A stretch of 64,000 nt of DNA from Bicyclus anynana (Eukaryota; Arthropoda; Insecta; Lepidoptera; Nymphalidae), in contig NC_069083.1 in NCBI RefSeq assembly GCF_947172395.1, positions 8,092,501-8,156,500 on the forward strand. Direction: 5' to 3'. The notes under the pieces were generated by a model. That model ran no database searches. It saw only the letters and a program-made list of their open reading frames with translations, and was not told where the DNA came from. A program made the translations under genes and the position numbers. Position 1 is the stretch's first letter. Every line of letters begins with the position of its first letter. Below are positions 10,351-23,129 of the stretch, one piece after another.

Positions 10351-12906
10351 AAAAGTGACCATAAAAGAGTTTAGCGTTATCATCCTAAGCTCATCAATCC
10401 GCATCGGAGTGCGGGCCTAAGTTGCAAAAAAAAGCATTTTGTTTATATTTTAATTTAAACCCCAAAATGGCACGCAATGATGATTTTCATTGAAAGTACA
10501 GAATTCCCCGTATTTTATTTAAACTGAAAACAAATAGTTTCAGTAAAAACCTGTTTTCTAAATACCCGCTTACAACGAGCTCTCTCCTATTGCTGGTTTA
10601 ATAACAGGCAGATAAGTCCTCGACTGTTATGAAATGCACAATCCCCGCAAATCCATTGAAAATACGCGGTTATTGCAATTGTTTTGTTATCTATTTTCTG
10701 CCAGGATTTTCTTTTCTAAATTGCTAGCGATATTTTGTATTAAAACCGCATGCATCACCTATTTACCTGTATCGTGAAGATAATAATTATTATCTCTTGT
10801 TTTTATAATTCCGTATTGATATTGAAACTTTTGTTGTCTAGTTTTTTAATTCCGCGTTTTATTTCAATTATTCAGTACATCAAGTTGTTAATAATTTATC
10901 AAGTAGTAGACATTAATTTAATAAATAGACAGACGCTATCTCGCTGTCAAACAACTAAAGCATAATGGCGCCGAGTATACTATGCGTGACTGTGAAGTTT
11001 TTTCAAACAATCAATCAGTAATAATTTTTTTCAAAAAGGCGTCAGGTAATAATATTATACTTAAGATAATACAGGTAATTAATGGTTATAATATTTAGTC
11101 GAAAACTTAAAATTAAAGTTACGAGGGTTCCAACCTCGCCTTATTTCGAGAAAAGCCCACAACAAACTCTATCAGGGTTTTCCTTATTTAGTTTATCATC
11201 ATTCGTTTTAATTCTGGAGTCTGTCTCTGGATTTACGGTATCTATGATAGATATAGGTGCAATTTATAAACAAGAATCCTCTGTGAATCTATCAACTGTA
11301 TTGTGTTTTGTCAAAATCAATTATTAAAAATAACAATGCTGTTAAAATAAGTTGCAAATTATTTCAACTCAAGATAGAAGGTATCCTATGCCCGTTTATT
11401 GTTGTACCTTTTTGTTTCTTTTTGTAAAAAAAAACAGGAAAATATCTCCCTAAAAAGTTAAAAACATAGAATAGGGCCTACACGGCTGTTGCAAATTAGC
11501 TTACAGACTATTTTTGGTCGTAGAAATTCTACAAGAACTTTTTTGGGACGTTAAATTGGATCGTTGAAGCGCGTGACCTGCTTTGTGATGTCCACTTTCC
11601 CACCGCTGTTTGCTTCTCTGTTTACTTTGCAAACTACTCCGTCTCTTTCATACTTTTGGGAACGAACTAAACGGTATAGGTACATTACTTAGATGCGGGC
11701 GCTAAATCCCACTCTCGGCATTTCAGTGTCGAAATCCATACTTCCATACTACTTTTACTACTCATATTATAAATGTGAAAGTAAGTCTGTCTGTAGACAC
11801 TATAAAGCATATATTTACGAAGATAATACTTAAATAGGCTAAACTTATTATAAAAATAAAATATATGGAAAAATCAATCTACAACTAATAGCTACCTAAA
11901 AATACTTATTAAAATTTGCCGCCCTTGGTAGGGTGCCCATCACGCAGGCAGCATTCCCGCGTTGAATTGCGAAATGTTATTCTGTCTGTATGTTATCTTT
12001 TTACGGGTAAACTAATTTAAAAATAAAAGCTGAATTAAATGAAATTAGGTGTAGATAAATTTGGTGTTGTTTTAACTGGAATGTGTTGTATTTTATGCTT
12101 TTAGTGCTTAAAATCCATTCAAATAGCAATATTATTTGTTCATAAAGTTGTTGGCCTTGGGAGAATATCGATAGTGATTCAGCTCACCTCGGAGGAGGTA
12201 AGCCCTTTAGTCTGGACCGCCAGTAAAATTTGTCATCATAAAAAGTCAAAGTTTAACATTTTTTATTAAAAGTAGATATTTGTTGGCGGTTTAAATATAA
12301 CGGTAAAGTTATTCTTTATATTCTCCACTGGACGACGTGGAATTTTATTTTCAAATACGTGCGATACATAATTCGTCGTAACATTTTTAGTAGGTCGGCA
12401 TTGTCGAATTTTGGTAATTTTTTGGAGATTTTTGGGAATGTTTGAGGAGCGGGGCTTATCGGGGCGTATGTTTTTTTACCTGGTTGCTGTCACGAACGTT
12501 CAAGTGGTTACTCTCCGTAGGCATTTGCCGTTGGACCTGTGTAGTCTAAACCACCTTTTTTCATTAAACTGATGATTAATTGAGTACCTACAAATAACTA
12601 TCGTATCGCAAATGCCTTCCTTTTTGTGCTTAATTTAATCTCAATCAACTAATATTGTATTAGTTACAATAGTACAAACAATAATCAGTAAGTTACCCTA
12701 ACAATCTGGCAATCAATCCCTTATTATTGTTTGCCTAACTGATGCTTACCCATACTCCATGATTAAAGCAGAAGAAATCATTGACTACAAACTAAATATT
12801 ATGCCGAATAATTTTGGTAATATTTGGTATTTCCAGTCTAATTAACTCTAGAAATACCAATGAATTACTTAACGTTATTAGCAGCTATTAATAATTATAA
12901 TAGACA
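10351..12906. other. Unassigned AT-rich DNA
   Basis: Around 11745-12050 are words such as GTGAAAGTAAGTCTGTCTGT and TAGGGTGCCCATCACGC that look like old dispersed repeat sequence. No gene, RNA or structured repeat could be supported in the rest. Confidence 0.4.
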
Positions 12907-13215
12907 GAGCCGTCATAGCCTAGTGGATTGACCTCTGCCTTCGATTCCGGAGGGTGTGGGTTCGAATCCGCTCTGGGGCATGCATGCACTTTTCAGTTGT
13001 GTGCATTTTAAGAAATTAAATATCATGTGTCTCAAAACGGTGAAAGCAAACTTCGTGAGGAAACCTGCATACCAGAGAATTTTCTTAATTCTCTGCATGT
13101 GTGAAGTCTGCCAATCCACATTGGGCCAGCGTGGTGGACTATTGGCCTAACCCCTCTCATTTTGAGAGGAGACTCGAGCACAGCAGTGAACCGAATGTGG
13201 GTTGATAATGATGAC
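12907..13215 (+). mobile_element. SINE-2 copy, full length
   Basis: This is a tRNA-derived SINE with a perfect Pol III A box (TAGCCTAGTGG, 12916-12926) and B box (GGTTCGAATCC, 12959-12969). A body of about 240 bp follows, with a GATAATGATGA tail. It resembles the abundant lepidopteran SINEs sometimes called Metulj, but that name is from memory and unconfirmed. It serves here as the reference copy for the family. Confidence 0.9.
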
Positions 13216-13652
13216 AATGAATATAATAGACAGGTAAACCTAATTTCGTCTTCATCAAAAACGTCAATTTGTTAACGAAAACAATATAACTTTTAATTTC
13301 TTACTAATTTACTTTTTGAAGCAGAAAAGATAAAAGGAGATTTAGAGAAAAAAACAAATGTGAACGCTAAATTTATTCAGCATAGAGATTTATTTAGTAG
13401 CGTTTGAGGTACCAGCGGAGACATTTGTTATGGAGCCAAGATAAGACGTAGTCTAATTTAAATTTTCGTCTCCAAGCGTCCCGCATTCTTATCATTTTAG
13501 TGGTTTGAAGTAATATCTCGAGCGAATTTGTTTTTAGAATAAACAAAATTGTCCTGACAGGGATAATACCTATCTTAGGAGTAAATCGGGGAAATGATAA
13601 CTAGACAGTTGTTTATTTTCTGTATCTACACACATTTTAAGAAGAAATACAA

Positions 13653-13705
13653 TAGCAAGAAACTGGCCACTAAGATACCGTATCTTAGTGGCCAGTTTCT
13701 TGCTA
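13653..13705. repeat. Perfect palindrome, 26-bp arms, 1-nt spacer
   Basis: The arm at 13653-13678 (starting TAGCAAGAAACTGGCC) is exactly complementary to the arm at 13680-13705, with a single C between them. Similarity does not extend outward. It is not part of a recognised element. Confidence 0.95.
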
Positions 13706-13788
13706 AGTTTAAGGGCGAGAACATAATTTTTAAAAGCAATTGAGTAAAACAACTATAAACGGAATCTATGCACAGCTAGTTTCTTATA

Positions 13789-13987
13789 TGATAACTAGCG
13801 GAGCGCAACTTCGTTCGCGTAAAATCTGTTTTTTTTAGTCCGTGGATTATTCCAGGAGACAAGATGCCTATATTTTGCTCCAAGGTGTACTCTATCTAAA
13901 CCAAATTTCGTTCAAATCTGTTCAACGGTTTAGCCGTGAAAGGTAACAGACAGACATACTTACTTTCGAATTTATAATGTTAATATA
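13789..13987 (-). repeat. Rep-C copy, minus
   Basis: It begins with ACTAGCGGAGCGCAACTTCG, the inverse of the CTGCTAGT end, and finishes in ACAGACAGACATACTTACTT followed by TTTATAATGTTAATATAG. Spacing and block order match the other copies. Confidence 0.65.
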
Positions 13988-14517
13988 GATCTTATTGTAT
14001 CCTATGGTATCGTACACGAAATGCTGTGTCGGTAGCCTATACAATTGTGCTACTTTAAAAATCTTCGGTTGTTTTTTACAGTTACTTTTTTTGTATTTGT
14101 TCCTCGGTAAAATTAGTGGAAAGGATGCAAAAAGACAAACACCATTACCCTATTTCTAAAGGCGTAGAAAAAAATACGAGGATGATTAATTAACAGCGAG
14201 CTAGGCGCAAGCGGAACTCTGGTAAAGAAAACTTAATTACTTTCCTCTGCTGAACTTGCGGGTTCATGATATTTCACACGCCGAGTGTTGGGGCGAATCG
14301 GTGTCATGTAGTTGTTACGTATTAGTAAAGTTTGTTTTGTGATCTTTTAATCCTTTGCATTTTCATTGCCGAAATCTTCAAGTTAGTCTATAGTCCAGCT
14401 GTAGCCTGCAGCTCTTTTAATTGAACGTTACATTTTATAATTTATCATCATTATCATGGTATTGATATTGACTGGTACCGATGATTTTACGTGCTCTCCG
14501 AAGCACGGGGGTGTAAC

Positions 14518-14604
14518 ACAACCGACTTGACTCTCCGGGCTTGTTTACTGATTAAAAAAGACATACCGGTCAACTTGAGAATCTCCTCCTTTTTGAAGTC
14601 GGTT
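14518..14604 (-). mobile_element. Mini Rep-D copy with both ends
   Basis: CAACCGACTTGACTC at the left and TTTTTGAAGTCGGTT at the right are the two inverted ends of Rep-D, here only 87 bp apart with no tandem units. The string ACGTGCTCTCCGAAGCACG just to the left belongs to the same neighbouring repeat seen at 5507 and 17195. Confidence 0.65.
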
Positions 14605-16049
14605 AAAAAGAAAGAAAAGCTTAGTATATTAGTTATAATACCTATGGCCCAAACCAGGACCTCATGATCCGAAAAAGCCGCACAAATTAAGACATACTCT
14701 ATTTTACCCACGACTATGTCCACGTGAAGATCAGTTTTTACGTATTCTGCGGGAACCATTGATTTTTTTTAGTAAAAGAAGTTTTTACGCAAATCCAAAC
14801 CAAATCAGCCAAAGGACGAATGAGCCTACACACCTATATACTTATACACACACACACACAAACTTTCGTCTTTCTAATAGGTATAGTGTGACGATTGTAA
14901 TTTATAAATTAAAAAATTGATAATTTATTCGTATATTTGCATAATAGTATAAATATTATTCATTCGATCGTGTGTATGTACACACAACATGAGGGTATAC
15001 GTTACTAACTGATTTTATGCATCCCCGGGGATTCGTATCTCGTCTTCGGAAACGTGAAACGTGTTTTGAATACGTTTCTGTATAGGAAGTCGCATGTTAC
15101 ACTATTTGACGATCTGTATACGGATTTCACTGACACTAGCTTGTGCTAAAAGCATTCTGCTTTAAAAAACAAACTATCAACATTTTCAAATTTTTTATAG
15201 TAGTAAAATAGAAGACGATCTTGTATTTTCGAAAGATTTGATTTGTGTGCGGTTTTCACCAATCCATAGAGCGGTTCTTGAGAATGATTTATGAATATAA
15301 TTTGTTTAGGTATATAGGTAAACTAATTAAAATATAACGATAAATAATTGGTGTCGAAAAACGTCAAACCACTCATTAACAACGCTGAGATACAAATATA
15401 ACAAAATATGTTTTATAGGATATTCGTCTTAGTTATATTCGATTTACAAAAAAGTCTGCGATGGTATAATTATATATGTATACCTTAAGAGTACTATACC
15501 ACTTCCGTCGTGTTAAAATTTAATTGAATAAAAAAATTAAAATTAAAATATATTATTATAATAATAATATTATCTCAAAATATCGGGGGTTCATACCGAT
15601 TTTTTCACGGACAAAGTTGCGTTAATCCACTACTTCATATTAAATAAGTCAGAGTTTTATTGACTTAGAAAACGTTATACAACAAAATTTCAAAATGACA
15701 CCGCACACAATTTAAACGTAGCAAAGCATTCCTAAGCAAATTTCATGCATTCCTAAGCTTTACCACAAAGAGAGGTAAAGGGGAAAAAGTGCTTGAGGTT
15801 CTCTTTATTTAAATACTCAGTTGGATTTACATAGTGAAATAATACACGTACAAACAAAATCTGCATAGTTTCTTTTCCGTGTACAAAATGCATATGAGAC
15901 AACGTCACATTGAATAATGTTATTGTTTTTATTTTTATTCATCACCTTCATACCCAACATCATCACAACCACCATAATTATCATCATAAACAGCATCCTC
16001 ACCATTCTTAGAAGTAAAAGGGGTTTTCCGCTCTAGCTTTATAATCTTG
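14605..16049. other. Unassigned DNA with short microsatellites
   Basis: It contains a short (CA)n near 14845 and an AT-rich TTATTATAATAATAATATTA palindromic stretch near 15552. No gene is seen. Confidence 0.4.
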
Positions 16050-16311
16050 TTACTCCATCCCCATTCTACCACAGAACAACGAGACGTCGTGAAAAACGGC
16101 ATCCCTTTGTTGTCCAAGTTCAGTCAACCCGCACGAAAATTTTGCGTCAACGTTTCTAATTAGAACTGCTAAGATGTGGAATGCCCTTCCGGCGTCTGTA
16201 TTTCCTGACTCCTACTCGTACAATTTGTGCACCTTCAAGGCAAGAGTGAATAGGCATTCTAGACAAGCGCGTTTCATCTTGGACCTCATCATTGCTCACC
16301 ATCAGGCATGA
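16050..16311 (+). pseudogene. LINE ORF2 C-terminal remnant
   Basis: The frame ending at the TGA at 16309-16311 encodes FLIRTAKMWNALPASVFPD, then NLCTFKARVNRHSRQ. This type of sequence (WN-LP-SVFP followed by FK-RVN) closes the reverse transcriptase ORF of Jockey/CR1-like LINEs in insects. A frameshift lies near 16135, because the upstream residues RHPFVVQVQ are in another frame. Only the last 80 or so residues survive; polymerase motifs and endonuclease are absent. It is a dead fragment. The clade is inferred from general resemblance. Confidence 0.75.
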
Positions 16312-17089
16312 TTGTAGCCAAGCGAAAGCCTATCCAAGATAAAAATAGCATAACACTTCAGGCAATAGTACAGCGCAATGTTATTGATCTCCGGGGAAGT
16401 ACTATCGCTATACTTATTTCTGCTGCTAATCAGCATTGCTGTTCCGTTCTTAAGGGGGTGGTTGTCGGTGTCATTCACAGAACAGAACACGCTAAAAGCT
16501 AATGCGCAAATAAGGCTTAATAGCTCAGATTGACGGGCACTTTGTTCCTAGCTAATGTGTACTACGAAGAGCTGCTCTGAGGCTATTTATGATTTTCACT
16601 TTATATCAGGTGGTACATCTGCAAGTTCCGTTAAGTATTACCCCGTGTCTAAATATTTAAGACAAAGGTTTAATATGCTCCCGACCGAATTTTTCGACCA
16701 CGGCGGCCAATCTCATATTGAGATACCTACTCTCATAGTCCGATGAGACGGCAGACTGACACGACCGGGGCTCTCACAAGATCCTTCGCCTTCCTCATCA
16801 GTCACTTCCCACTACCTTCTCGATGTCGTCGGACTACCTAGCTGGAGGGAGGCCTTAAGTTAACTGGCGCTAGGACAATGCAAAATGTGTTCCATGAGAG
16901 TGTGCGATTGAACTCGGTAATCTTTGAGTTCATCTCTATCTCTTTCTATAGAGTTTTATATAAAGACGATTTCCAAACTCACACTGTGGAGTTATGATAA
17001 CATTGTTACAGGCAACAACACAGCCTACAGGTCGCTTGCACTTCTCCCTTACCACAGCACTGCGCGGTCGAGGACTAAACAACCCGTGG
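16312..17089. other. Unassigned DNA with a MITE-like piece
   Basis: Near 16925-17010 the words TTCATCTCTATCTCTTTCTAT and ATAACATTGTTACAG resemble the fold-back element at 48780-48902. Nothing else is supported. Confidence 0.4.
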
Positions 17090-17170
17090 TTCCCCTCCTT
17101 TCTTATAGGAGAGGGAATATAAAGTTTAGAACCACCATGGTGCTCCAACACGGATTGGCGTAAGGCACAG
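17090..17170 (+). repeat. Rep-E fragment
   Basis: TATAGGAGAGGGAATATAAAG and then an ACCACCATGGTGCTCCAA block match the copies at 4310 and 45308. It is followed at about 17190-17225 by the ACGTGCTCTCCGAGGCACG repeat word. Confidence 0.55.
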
Positions 17171-17629
17171 CAGATCAGGCTCAGGACCGACGGCTTTACG
17201 TGCTCTCCGAGGCACGGTGGTGTACTAACACCGCTAACTTCTTAACTCTAGGCTGCTATTAAGACTTTTCTTGTAGAAAATTCTTAATAACGTATTTTAG
17301 TTGGATTGACTTGGGCCTTAAATAAACTCTGAACCTCATTGTCTGCAGCCGAACCAGCTTACCCCGACACCATTTAGGCAGTTTCAGTTTATACATTGGT
17401 TTAGAATACCTATTCTAGGGCTAGACCTCTTGCTCTCCCGCTAAGATCAAACGTTGAGTCGAACGGAGCAAAATCCATGTGCCGATATCTACTAAGTCTC
17501 GGTTATGACGTCATTGTGCATCCATACCAACACTTTACGGAAATTGAATTATATCTTAGGACCCGTTGCGCAGCCTTGCTGAGCTAAATCACCTAATCGT
17601 CTGTTGGTTCTATTAATCTTAATATGCGA

Positions 17630-17795
17630 AAGGTCATTCATTACGATATCTCGATAACCGCTTGAAGTACAAAGTGGAAATTTGGCAGAGAGGTAGTTCA
17701 TAGGTGGTAGACATTAATTTAGAACGGATTTCTTGAAAGGGCTGGATTAAGGAGGTCTAAGGGCAGACGAAAGTCGCGGGCGTCTGCTAGTATTG
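17630..17795 (+). repeat. Rep-C copy, plus
   Basis: It ends in AAAGTCGCGGGCGTCTGCTAG, the family's most recognisable terminus. The interior is diverged. Confidence 0.6.
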
Positions 17796-17911
17796 TATAC
17801 GGGAAAGTCCGTATGGATGTATTTATAAATAAAATAATATTTGATTTGCTATGTGCTTATCTTGATTAGCACATAGCCTACGTCTTTGTATCCAGATAAT
17901 GCTCCAGACGG

Positions 17912-18052
17912 ATTCAGATAACGGTAAAGGAAACATCGTGAGGAAACCTGCATACCAGAGAATTTTCGTAACGTTCCTAACCTCACCTAACCCCTTTCAT
18001 TCAGAGAGGAGACTCGAGCTCAGCAGTGAGTCGAATATGGGTTGATAACGAA
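17912..18052 (+). mobile_element. SINE-2 3' half
   Basis: Starting at about AACGGTAAAGGAAACATCGTG it follows SINE-2 to the GAATATGGGTTGATAACGA tail. The tRNA head is missing and there is an internal deletion of the GCCAGCGTGGTGGAC region. Confidence 0.8.
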
Positions 18053-18402
18053 CGAACGCTCCAGAACGGGATGTACGCTGATAAAACTGTTGGAAACAAC
18101 TAGTAAATGAAAAATACAACAAAATAAAACACGAAAGTTTTTGACGACCGAGAAATTGCAAGTATTCGTTAGTACAGAATAAAACCACTTGAACCAGAGA
18201 ATAACGCGAAATCACAATGGAATCGCGTGTATACGGCGCAATCGGTTTATCACTTTATTAAAAGCTGATATTGTGAAAGTAAAGTGGGCTGGGGTGGTGG
18301 AAAGTAAACTTGAATGCCTTTTGTAAAAGTATTTTTCATCCGTATCTTTCGATTTTCATTGCAAAAGCTATGTAGGCATGGAATTCTTTTTTCAAAGACT
18401 TT

Positions 18403-18520
18403 GATAAAACCACAGAGTAAAGAATGAATTCAGAGTGAGTGTTTACAAGCAGCGTGGTGAAGCCAATGAAACCCATAAAAACAAACGTCACGCGTCTCCT
18501 TGACATCCGCATATTTTGTG
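18403..18520. repeat. Rep-H copy 1
   Basis: About 105 bp, running from AGTAAAGAATG through CAGCGTGGTGAAGCC to TCCTTGACATCCGCATAT, recur in the same orientation at 44868-44972. No coding frame is shared, so this is a dispersed repeat rather than a duplicated exon. Confidence 0.65.
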
Positions 18521-18760
18521 TTTCAAAATTACTAACAATAATTACGTAAATTATTATTTTTTTTTCAAAAGAATATTTGCCATATATTTTTAAATATGAC
18601 CAGTATTCCCATTCTCCTCTCATTCCCCTCCACTAGATTAATATAATAAATATTAATTACCTACTAATAAAAAATAGTCCATCTTCTTTCCTTAGTTTTT
18701 GTAAACATTTTTTAAAATATTGAAATGCGACGCTTCGTGTCGTACTGACTTGACACTCGT

Positions 18761-18761
<1 letters not shown>

Positions 18762-18797
<36 letters not shown>
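18762..18797. repeat. (CA)18 microsatellite
   Basis: An uninterrupted CA/AC dinucleotide run of about 36 bp. Confidence 0.97.
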
Positions 18798-18799
<2 letters not shown>

Positions 18800-19177
18800 A
18801 TTGTATTTTTTTGTTAGACCCGGTAGGTGCTCGAAACCTGATTTTCATCATCTGTTGCTGTATTAGCTAATCACGAGGTAGTTAAAACAATACAATACAA
18901 TAACTAATTAAAAGCCATAAATACTTGTTTACCAAACCACCGCGGATTGTTTTACACGGCTTCCCAATTTGTCTGTGGTTCCGCAAGTAATTACCAGCGG
19001 GAATTAAGTTGAAGTTACGACACCTTGCCACGGAAAGCGTCACATTTTAATACCTCTAAACATGCAACCATTCAATCAATACTTACTCCAGATTGCGTTT
19101 AAAAATAAATATTACAAGAATTTTGTTGTTTTACCTACTAGAACAATGATGAAACCGATGAAATTAGTATAGTTATC

Positions 19178-19480
19178 CACCTATATTCGGCTCACTGCTG
19201 AGCTTGAGTCTCCTCTCAGAATGAGAGAGGTTGGGCCAATATTCCACCACGCTGGCCCAATGCGGATTGGCAGACTTCACACACGCAGAGAATTATGAAA
19301 ATTTACTGGTATGCAGGTTTCCTCACGATGTTTTTTTTTCACCGTTTGAGACACATGGTATTTAATTTCTTAAAATGTACACAACTGAAAAATTGGAGGT
19401 GCATGCCCCGGACCGGATTCGAACCCACGCCCTCATAGGACCAGCAGAGGTCATATCCACAAGGTTATCACGGCTCGAAA
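19178..19480 (-). mobile_element. SINE-2 copy, full length
   Basis: The minus strand reads from a GAGCCGTGATAACC-type head through GGTTCGAATCC to a tail near ATTCGGCTCACTG. The region around the A box is altered, and a T-run expansion lies near 19330. Confidence 0.88.
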
Positions 19481-19507
19481 TTAGTATACAACCTAAAATT
19501 GCCATAC

Positions 19508-19812
19508 TTTTTTTTTATTCTTTACAAGTTGGTCCTTGACTACAATCTCTCCTGCTGGTAAGTGATGCAATCTAAGATGGAAGCGGGATAACTTGGATGA
19601 AAATCCACACCCCTTTCGGTTTCTACACGACATCGTACTGCAATGCTAAATCGCTTGGAGGTATAACTTTGTCAGTAAGGCGGTAACTAGCCACTTCTGA
19701 AGCCTCCCACCAATCAAAAAAATCCTCAATCGGCCCACCGGGGATCAAACCCAGGATTCCACCACATTTTGTAAATCCGCCGCGTATTCCACTGCGTCAC
19801 GGAGGCCGTCAA
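19508..19812 (-). mobile_element. SINE-1 copy
   Basis: Minus orientation, collinear with 9305-9632, with small deletions near 19590 and 19700. It abuts SINE-2 at 19178-19480 with only 27 bp between. A short CTGGA-rich microsatellite follows at 19815-19842. Confidence 0.88.
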
Positions 19813-19854
19813 AATACTGGACTGGACTGACTGGACTGGACTGGAGTTTACTAC

Positions 19855-20035
19855 TTTGGTCCAGTGGTTAGCCTATGAGGATTCAGATCAGAAGGTCCTG
19901 GGTTCGATTTCTGGGTCAAACACGGCCGTCCTGAAGTACTGAAATTTTCTTATATGTTAAGTTAAAATTCTCATCATGGAGTTGGGAAGTTAGTGGTCAT
20001 ATGACTGTAATTACACAAATAATTATACATTTCAG
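19855..20035 (+). mobile_element. SINE-3: another tRNA-headed repeat
   Basis: GGTCCAGTGGTTAGCCTATG is followed by GGTCCTGGGTTCGATTTC, a tRNA-like head with a B box but a weak A box. The ATTCTCATCATGGAGTTGGG body is not shared with SINE-1 or SINE-2. A related head lies at 50322-50400. Confidence 0.55.
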
Positions 20036-20359
20036 AGCAGACTTTACAAACCTGCTTCTTAGTAAAAACAAACACTGTACTCCATAACAATTCTGTCAAA
20101 AAAAAAAAACTATACCTAAAGTGTCAGTCGCCTGTATGACTTTCATAATACGTACTATTGTCGTGAATCGCGGCAAACTTTCAAGAATAAAACGAACTGT
20201 CACCCGCACCGTTCCACATGAAACGAACTGTACCATTAGTGAAATTAAACTACAATATAATATTGTAAAAAACAAAAAGCTAATTATAGATTTGAATTCC
20301 ATTTCAAAGCCACGGAAAGCTGTATATGGGAAAGAAGGCATTTAAGATTTCCTTTATTT

Positions 20360-20545
20360 TAATGGCTCAGGAACGTTGGGCTTACACTGGCAGACAGTAG
20401 GTCGCATAGTCACAGTCGGTTGCTTTTCTTCTACGACAAAATGCACTCACGCCTCCGCCGCGCGCCGCCCGTGTGCACTCACGAATGCATTTACATATTG
20501 ATCCCGGAATCACAATGGCTGTCTGGAAAAGTACCTTTTCTTACA
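20360..20545 (+). repeat. Rep-F copy, longest
   Basis: CTGGCAGACAGTAGGTCGCA and TTCTACGACAAAATGCACTC lead into a CG-rich block and then CGAATGCATTTACATATTG. Related sequence is at 53270-53400 (plus) and 25617-25700 and 40250-40345 (minus). Confidence 0.6.
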
Positions 20546-20617
20546 ATATTTAACTTACATTAGAATACACTGTTTTTAACAGTACCTAAAGCAATAGGGA
20601 TGATTACAGTTTTTTGA

Positions 20618-20806
20618 ATCGATACTAATATTATAAAGCTGAAAAGTTTGTTTGATTGAACGCGCTAATTTCTGGAACTACTGCTCCGATTTGAAATTTT
20701 TTTTCAGTGTTATATAGCCCATTTATCGAGGAAGGCTATATTATCCCCGTATTTCTAAAAGAACGGGAACCACGCGGGTAAAACCGCGTGGCGTCAGCTA
20801 GTTGTA
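20618..20806 (+). repeat. Rep-C related copy (GGCGTCAGCTAG end)
   Basis: It starts ATACTAATATTATAAAGCTG, has the family's GATTGAACGCGCTAATTTC and TCCGATTTGAAA blocks, and ends in CCGCGTGGCGTCAGCTAG. An inverted relative lies at 22453-22653. Confidence 0.65.
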
Positions 20807-22204
20807 TGAATTAGGAGTATGCTAATAGTAAAACAATTTTGTAAAAGTAACAGGGTATGTGCGATCATTACTTTCGGAGCTATAGGGATTTAAAGGGTCA
20901 GATATGCGGCGCTGCGTTGATATCTGAAAAACGCCCCATACAAAATGGTACGATTTAATGACGTCTTAGGTCCATAGTGATCGTTAGATTTGTATGTTAT
21001 TTGTGCGTTTATGTTTATAGTTCTTTTAATGTAAGGAAGCTAAAACTTTACGAATTTTCATCGTACAGTTTTACTACGACATAAGATTTTTAATAGGTTT
21101 GAAAATTTTATAATCTTATTTTTTTTTGCAAATACTTAATCAGTCAATCTTTGCTTTTTCTGTATAAAATAGTTAACATTGAACTTATTCACCTGAATGT
21201 ATCATAATAATCAATATATTCAAACCTAGTCATCATCCCTATTTTAATTTAATATTAACACAGTGAAGGACGCCCTCTCTTTTAATGGTCTGATAACCTA
21301 AAGAGAGTAGTAGACTAGACAAAAGAGACGGAATATTATGTTCTGACGCATCGATGGTCGGTTTCACGGACGACCTATGCAACGTGCGAAATACAAATTA
21401 CGTATTTTATGAACACATTCACAAATTTAAGTTTGTTCATTAATAAATTATCCTGTATTGAATCGAACGATTTCATTATATTTTATTGTGTTGTTAATTA
21501 TCAGTGCTAAAATTATTATCGAAGTTAGCCAAAATCAGTGTTCGGTTTGTGATGAATATCGACCATCGATGATGGCATCGACGTTTTTCTAATATCGATC
21601 ATCCCTAATTTCACGATACATCAAAATGTTATTTGCTTCAATTAGTTTAGAATAACACAAATTATATATACTTTAACCTTTTATCAAATTAGGAATTCCC
21701 GTCCTCATTAAATTTATTTTTTCCTTATTTTATTTATTTCATTTAATCAGCTGAGCTATTTTTCATTTCGTTAAATTATCTGTCACTGGACATTTTGACG
21801 TAACGTCTTATAATTCGATGGAGCCGGCTGCACACTCGAAAAAAGATGACGTCATACGTCGTTCCCTCGCTCTAGGGTTGCCAACTTTTTTTACAAGAAA
21901 TAAATTATATTCTTGTCAATGAAGATTATTAAACAGTATTTTAGAAAAAACGAACATTTTCTTTTGAAAAATGCAAATATTTCACCAGTATTTTCTTCTG
22001 ACGTTGTCACGTTCAACTATCGTCAGTAAACTTTACAGACAACCTATTTTTTTACGTAAATTAACAATTTCCCTCTAAATCAATCTCTCAACTGATATCT
22101 GTATATACATGCATGTGTATAAACATGCATAACAAAATTACTCTTACCTACAAATATAAAGATATATATTTTCCTTTTACTAAACGTGTAATTCGAAGCT
22201 ATGG
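20807..22204. other. Unassigned DNA with CRE-like motifs
   Basis: A perfect CRE palindrome TGACGTCA lies at 21847-21854, with TGACGTAACGTC near 21800 and further ACGT-containing words to 22025. No gene is visible on either strand. Confidence 0.4.
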
Positions 22205-22345
22205 GAAAATAAGTTATGTAGGGCCGGTTTAACTTAGTTTAAGGGATCACATGCTTCATTGCACGTAACGCTTATGGAACTAAACTGAGCAGCCCTTCTT
22301 ATTTAGGTTAAGTGCTCACGTAGCTAGCTCAATGACTTGCCTCAG
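22205..22345 (+). repeat. Rep-I copy
   Basis: GGCCGGTTTAACTTAG, AAGGGATCACATGCTTCATTG and GCTCACGTAGC define a block order also seen near 23130-23265, 38060-38210, 38724-38968 and 39293-39525. Confidence 0.5.
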
Positions 22346-22452
22346 AATTGAAAATAGGTACCTTTGAAACAAACTTCTTTGATGGGTTCTATTTTTAGGT
22401 AGGTAACTACTATAGAATTTCGGGATCTGAAAATCTGTTAATTATCAGTTTA

Positions 22453-22653
22453 CTAGCTGACGCCGCGCGGTTTTACCCGCGTATTTCCCATTCCCGTAGA
22501 AAAAGGGGGATAACATATAACCTATAGCCTTCCCCGGTAAAAGGGCTATCTAACACTTAAAGATTTTTTCAAATCGGACCAGTAGTTCCTGAGATTAGCG
22601 CGTTAAATCAAACAAACAAACAAACTCTTCAGCTTTATATATTAGTATAGATT
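22453..22653 (-). repeat. Rep-C related copy, minus
   Basis: It begins CTAGCTGACGCCGCGCGG and ends TTTATATATTAGTATAGAT, inverse to 20618-20806. Confidence 0.7.
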
Positions 22654-22669
22654 TTTAACGGCTGGCTTA

Positions 22670-22765
22670 TTTTTAACAGGGCCAGGTATATCTTTATCCA
22701 GAGATACAATGCTTAGACCCACCACAGTGCTCCGACTCCACTTAGCGGGCTTAGGATGATAATGT
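22670..22765 (+). repeat. Rep-E fragment
   Basis: It has a CTTAGACCCACCACAGTGCT block and a TTAGGATGATAATG end matching the family. Confidence 0.5.
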
Positions 22766-23129
22766 TTTACGATCACTATTCGATATCATACTTCACACTT
22801 CACACTATAACACTACACTAGATGGAAATAGATTTAACACATTAGGTATTAGTATCGTAGATCAATCGAGCACGTACATCACAGATGATATATAGAATAC
22901 AACACAGATATGAAAAGGCAGTTTATTTTAAATTATTTCTATATGACTTGTTTTTATTACTCTGCACGCGTTTCTATTCAGCCGCCCAGGATTGTAAAGA
23001 GTTATAATTTAAATTATAAATAATAATGAGCACCCTAACTTCTACAACTGTTGAAAGTTTGAAGTGTTACACACTATTGTACAGTTAAATAGGAGTTCAC
23101 GGCTGAGAGATTCGGAAGTAAGGCGGACA

